This document shows positions 60,591 to 64,000 of a DNA stretch of 64,000 nt, one piece after another. Made by a program: the position numbers and the translations under genes. Source of the stretch: Gnetum montanum (Eukaryota > Streptophyta > Gnetopsida > Gnetales > Gnetaceae); NCBI GenBank assembly GCA_015680685.1, contig MNCI01004119.1, positions 224,249 to 288,248 on the forward strand, written 5' to 3'. Every line of letters begins with the position of its first letter. Positions within the stretch are counted from its first letter, which is position 1. The notes under the pieces were generated by a model, which saw only the letters and a program-made list of their open reading frames with translations, searched no databases and was not told where the DNA came from.

Positions 60591-61985
60591 TTGGCCCCTC
60601 TTTGTTGACGCTTGGAGGAATCGACCCGAGAAGCATCGACAAAGAAGCGCAAAACACCACAAGCAACTTGATAAAGGCTTTATCCTTTACCACTTGACTA
60701 GACGTCATCGTACCATGTTTAGTAATGTATGGGATTGAACAAGGTGAGATTGGTAGCCGGTATGAGAGAAGGGATTGTGGGGATTGGTGACTGCCCAAGG
60801 GATCATGCTGGGGAAATGGGATGCTCAGGTGTGCGGCAGGCCGGTCCTCGTCGATAGCCATTTTTTGTGGCAGACTCGGAACTCAGGCCTACGATACGCA
60901 TCCTTTGGCGGAACAGTGCTCCCAGTTAGTGTTCAAGAGAGCTTGTTGTCAAGGCCAAATCCATGGGGTGATGGTTTGCATTCTTTGGAGGAAAAGCGCC
61001 CTTCTTTGGGGAAACTGTAAGCGAAGAGCCAAAGCCATGCAATAGGATACTTCTTGATTGTTTTTGACATGAGTACCTATTTTCAAGACCGATACTTTCC
61101 CGCCTGGGGCTTGTATGGGAAGTGCCAAGGGTCCCGTTTTTTTTTTAAAATTGTTCTTGTACTCATGTGCGAATATTGTGTTTTGTGTGTTGCGACTGAT
61201 GTAATGTTTTGCAGTGTGCAATAGTTTGGTGAACATATAGTGAATTTTCGGGGAATGGGAATGTATGGGTTAACGGTTTGATTTAGTCTTGCAAGGTGGA
61301 TTAATGGACATTGCCTCATCTTGTTGCCTATGATGAAATGCACTCTCGTACGAGAACTTCTGAGTGTCATCCTACAAACATAACTCCAAGGAGACAAGAA
61401 AACCATGAGTGAATAAATGAGCTTAGATCTAAATAGCTGGAGGTGAACAAAAATATTAGGGGCGATTTAGAGCACTGAGTGCGAATGTCGACGATGTTGA
61501 TGAGATTGTGTGTCGATGAGGGATGCAACGATTTTGATGAATGAATACGGCTGTGGAGTGAAGAGTCGAAGATGAACGTGCCAGTTTACAGTCTTAACGG
61601 ACCATCAAGGGTTAGTTTTGTGTCGTAACCCGTTGGACATTGCCCGTTTAGCGTCGTGGCAGACGGTACATTGCTAGTTTCGAGTCTTAGCGGACCATGC
61701 AGAGGCAAGCTAGTTTATAGTCTTAGCGGACTCTGACGGTTGTGACGGTGACATTTTACTGTCATGCCAGAAGGATGCTAGTTTATCATCATTGCGAACA
61801 CTGTGGGGTATCAGTTTATTGTCATGATGCTAGGACAATGGTGGTGTTAGTTTTAAGTCGTAACCCAAGACTGTTCTGTGGTATCAGTTTATAGTCATAA
61901 TCCAGGACTTATCTGTGGTATCAATTTATAGTCATGATTCCAGGACTAACACGTACCTGAGCTCGAATTTATGTATAGAACGGTT
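60591..61985 (-). other. E3 3' region, no gene
   Basis: It lies between integrase and LTR. No coding motif was seen on either strand. It contains a T-run (61136-61146) and, at 61575-61955, an array of eroded repeats listed separately. A long untranslated 3' region is usual for Tat/Ogre-type elements. Confidence 0.65.
61575..61955. repeat. Interspersed short tandem repeat with 'agtttatagtc' core
   Basis: About nine to eleven units of 35-55 bp share (c/t)agtttatagtcttagcgga or its variant agtttatagtcatgat-ccagga. Examples are at 61582, 61674, 61709, 61785, 61808, 61886 and 61920. Unit length varies. Confidence 0.8.
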
Positions 61986-63240
61986 TCAGGAACAAGTGAT
62001 TGGTTGGATTTGCAAATTCTTTTCCGTCCATGTCAGCTAGCTTGAATGCTCCGTTGTCGAATGCTTTGGTGACCAGGTAAGGTCCTTCCCAGTTGACTGA
62101 GAACTTATCTGGGTGTTCTCAAATAGCCTTAAGCACGAGGTCTCCTTCTTTGATGGGGCGCTTATGAACGTCATGTCGATGTCGTTGCCGTTGTCATTTT
62201 TGATACCATTCGATCTGATCGAGTGCGCGTACGTGCTCCTCCTCCACCGAGTCCAGGTCAATGATGCGTAGATCATTGTTTTGCAAGTCATCGAGAAGTC
62301 TGGAAAGTGTGATCCTTAGAGATGGTATCTATAATTCCAAAGGTAAAATAGCTTCTGAACCGTAAACAAGACTGTATGGAGTTTTACCTGTCGAAGTCCG
62401 ATGTGTAGTACGGTATGCCCATAATGCATACACCAGTTGTTCGTGCCATCTTCGTTTACTTTGGGCAAGCATCTTTTTGAGTATTATGATGATTGTCTTA
62501 TTTGTTGCTTCCGCCTGCCCATTGCTCTGAGGATAGTAAGGGGATGAAAACGAATGTTTGATCCCTAGACTATCACAAAACGTTTTGGTCTCGGCATAGC
62601 TAAATTGTGGCCCATTGTCAGTGATGATCGTCATGGGAATGCCAAAACAGGTCACAATGTTTTCGAGGATGAAGTGGCACACGTGTTTAGAAGTAGTTTT
62701 TCGAAGGGGCGCAGCTTCTACCCATTTCGTGAAATATTCGGTTGCTGTTATGATAAAACCATGCTCGGTAGAGGATGTGGGTGTTATCGGGCCTATAAGG
62801 TCCAATCCCCACTTCTGGAAGGACCATGTGATCTGTGTTGTATGCAACTCATTTGGTGGGATATGGATTAGATTACTGTATTTTTGACAGGTACTACATG
62901 TTCTGACCTTGGACAGACAATCGTATTCCATGTGTGGCCAATAGTAACCTAAGCGTCTTATTTTGGTTACCATTGCCTTCGGTGCAATGTGTCCCCCGCA
63001 TATTCTGTCGTGTACTTGTTCAACAATTGTTTGGCCTTCGGTACTATTGACACATGTCAGCAGTATGCCCTCGTAAGATCGGCGACACAATGTATCTCCT
63101 ATTAGTGTGTATTGTCTAGAACGTTTGCGTATTGCATCCTTTTGTGCGTTTGTTAGATGTTGTGGCGTTTCGCCTCGCAGAAGGTATTCTTTTACGTCAT
63201 CGTACCATTCATTAGCATGTGTTGTACGGAGCTTGGTAAT
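61985..63240 (-). pseudogene. E3 integrase, nearly intact
   Basis: The minus-strand frame includes WYDDVKEYLLRG and an open stretch of 253 codons (63090-62329). In it are the HHCC zinc finger (VHDRICGGH ... CSTCQKYS), WGLDLIGPITP (Asp), MTIITDNGPQF (Asp) and YYPQSNGQAEATNK (Glu), so the DDE triad is complete. GKTPYSLVYGSEAILPLEL closes the core. The C-terminal domain continues (about 62160-61985) as KEGDLVLKAI-stop-EHPDKFSVNWEGPYLV and ends with HLFLKPFY. The only stop seen there is TGA at 62121-62119. A frameshift near 63210-63250 separates it from the RNase H frame. Confidence 0.92.
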
Positions 63241-63779
63241 GCATGAAACATGTCAGGGGATATGTTTAAGGCCAGGGTTGCTAATGCGTCTACAATGGTA
63301 TTGTCATTCCTGGAGACGTGTTGGACCTCGACTCTTTCGAATCGTTTAAGTAGGTGTTTAGCCAAATCACGGTATGGTTGTAAGTGTTGCGCTTTACATG
63401 TATAGACATCTGTGACTTGGTTTACGACTAGTTGTGAGTCCCCTCTGACTACAAGTCGTGTAATGTCCGATGCCAGTGCGGCTAAGAGACCTCTAAGGAG
63501 GCCTTCATACTCTGCTATGTTATTAGTACAATGAAAATTGAAGTGATAAGCAAATGGTTTAATTTCCCCAGAAGGGTACGTGATTACAGCGGCAACACTT
63601 CCTCCTCGAGAGGTGGATGCTCCATTGAAGTTTAGAATGGCATCGTAGTTATCTGGCACCGTATCTATTGCATTTACATTTTCGTCTGGGAATTCGAGTT
63701 CTATTGTACCTAGATCCTGTGTTGGCGACGTAGTCATTTGATTTGTTATGGCTTGTCCTTTGACTGACGATTGTGCCAC
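63240..63779 (-). pseudogene. E3 extra (Tat-type) RNase H
   Basis: The frame runs open through AILNFNGASTSRGG, NNIAEYEGLLRG (Glu), VRGDSQLVVNQV (Asp) and SRNDNTIVDALATLAL (Asp). The first catalytic Asp (family F-D-G-A/S) is Asn here (codon at 63626-63624). This domain lies directly after the conventional RNase H and before integrase, the arrangement described for plant Tat elements. The frame is shared with the upstream RNase H. Confidence 0.88.
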
Positions 63780-64000
63780 GTAGCGCAGGTCAAACTTAGC
63801 TATGATGGCCTTCCAATAGGCTATCCTGCTTGATTCATAGATATTCCCAGTTATAGCTCTAAGTACATTGTCTTTGCAAATTATGTTAGCTTGGTTTTGG
63901 AAAAGATAATGTCGCCATTTCTTTAAAGAGAAAACTAAGGCTAAACATGACTTCTCTACGTCGTTGTATCTTTTTTCGTGGGCAACTAATGCATGGCTCA
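63780..64000 (-). pseudogene. E3 conventional RNase H, C-terminal part
   Basis: The minus-strand frame from the window edge reads SHALVAHEKRYNDVEKSCLA then LVFSLKKWRHYLF, the gypsy RNase H block around E-K-x-x-L-A. It continues with KDNVLRAITG and AKFDLRYVAQ without a stop into the extra RNase H. Confidence 0.88.

Larger units (their letters stand above)
59355..64000 (-). mobile_element. E3: minus-strand Tat-like Ty3/gypsy element, 3' half
   Basis: From right to left: end of the RT-associated RNase H, an extra RNase H, integrase, a repeat-rich 3' region, polypurine tract and 3' LTR (60590-59355). The second RNase H between RNase H and integrase is the hallmark of the plant Tat lineage. It is the best-preserved element here (few frame breaks, higher GC, retained CpG), suggesting it is the youngest. 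It inserted into the gag of EM. The rest lies beyond the window. Confidence 0.9.

Noticed and set aside
60213-60860. Several overlapping open frames on both strands, up to 125 codons
   Set aside because: They run through the GCGTATACGC palindrome cluster and the LTR edge. Their proteins are repeats of translated palindrome (VYAQRI/AYTPS) and no known motif appears.
1-64000. tRNA, rRNA, CRISPR or prokaryotic operon features
   Set aside because: No cloverleaf-like gene, rRNA block or regularly spaced direct-repeat array with unique spacers was found; the tRNA-like matches are primer-binding sites.

Overview
This window looks like intergenic DNA from a seed plant with a large, repeat-rich nuclear genome. 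It is AT-rich, has no recognisable host gene, and carries a 190-base assembly gap. Almost everything identifiable is old, decayed Ty3/gypsy LTR retrotransposon of Athila-like and Tat-like type. A gymnosperm would fit (long-lived nested elements, strong transition decay), but that is inference and the species cannot be read from the sequence.

Layout. 1-435 is the 3' part of an Athila-type LTR. 436-5356 is non-coding with three small tandem-repeat zones. 5357-6200 is a minus-strand 3' LTR; its internal region (6201-9145) carries a broken coding region I do not recognise. A Tat-type solo LTR (9146-10941, target duplication AAGAG/GAGAG) sits in that region. 12311-21365 is a plus-strand Ty3/gypsy element (here E0) with gag, protease, an extra RNase H, RT, RNase H and integrase. 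24275-28776 is a gag-only element (EB) with a perfect duplication ACTAC. 30646-40017 is an Athila-like element (E1) with both LTRs, a tRNA-Asp-type primer site, gag, protease, RT, RNase H and integrase. 41457-42317 is a solo LTR (ATGTA/ATGTG). 42419-59354 is a minus-strand Athila-like element (EM) whose gag is split by a second plus-strand Athila-like element, E2 (50787-58514, GTAAT/ATAAT). EM is cut at its gag N-terminus by a minus-strand Tat-like element, E3 (59355 to the window end). E3 carries a conventional and an extra RNase H, integrase and a repeat-rich LTR.

The Athila-like copies share LTR ends TGATGA...TCATCA (or close variants), a TATAAATA promoter, a primer site resembling the tRNA-Asp 3' end and, where intact, a CATGGGGGTA-type polypurine tract. 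No copy is coding-competent: all have in-frame stops, frameshifts or lost catalytic residues. Several stop codons sit at identical sites in independent copies, so they were probably present before amplification. The points most worth a second look are those shared stops, the RNase H placed between protease and RT in E0, the gag-only element with a chimeric 3' junction, the unrecognised protein family at 6.4-9.1 kb and 27.9 kb, and the palindrome and GTAAAC arrays in the Tat-type LTRs. All similarities were judged by eye.
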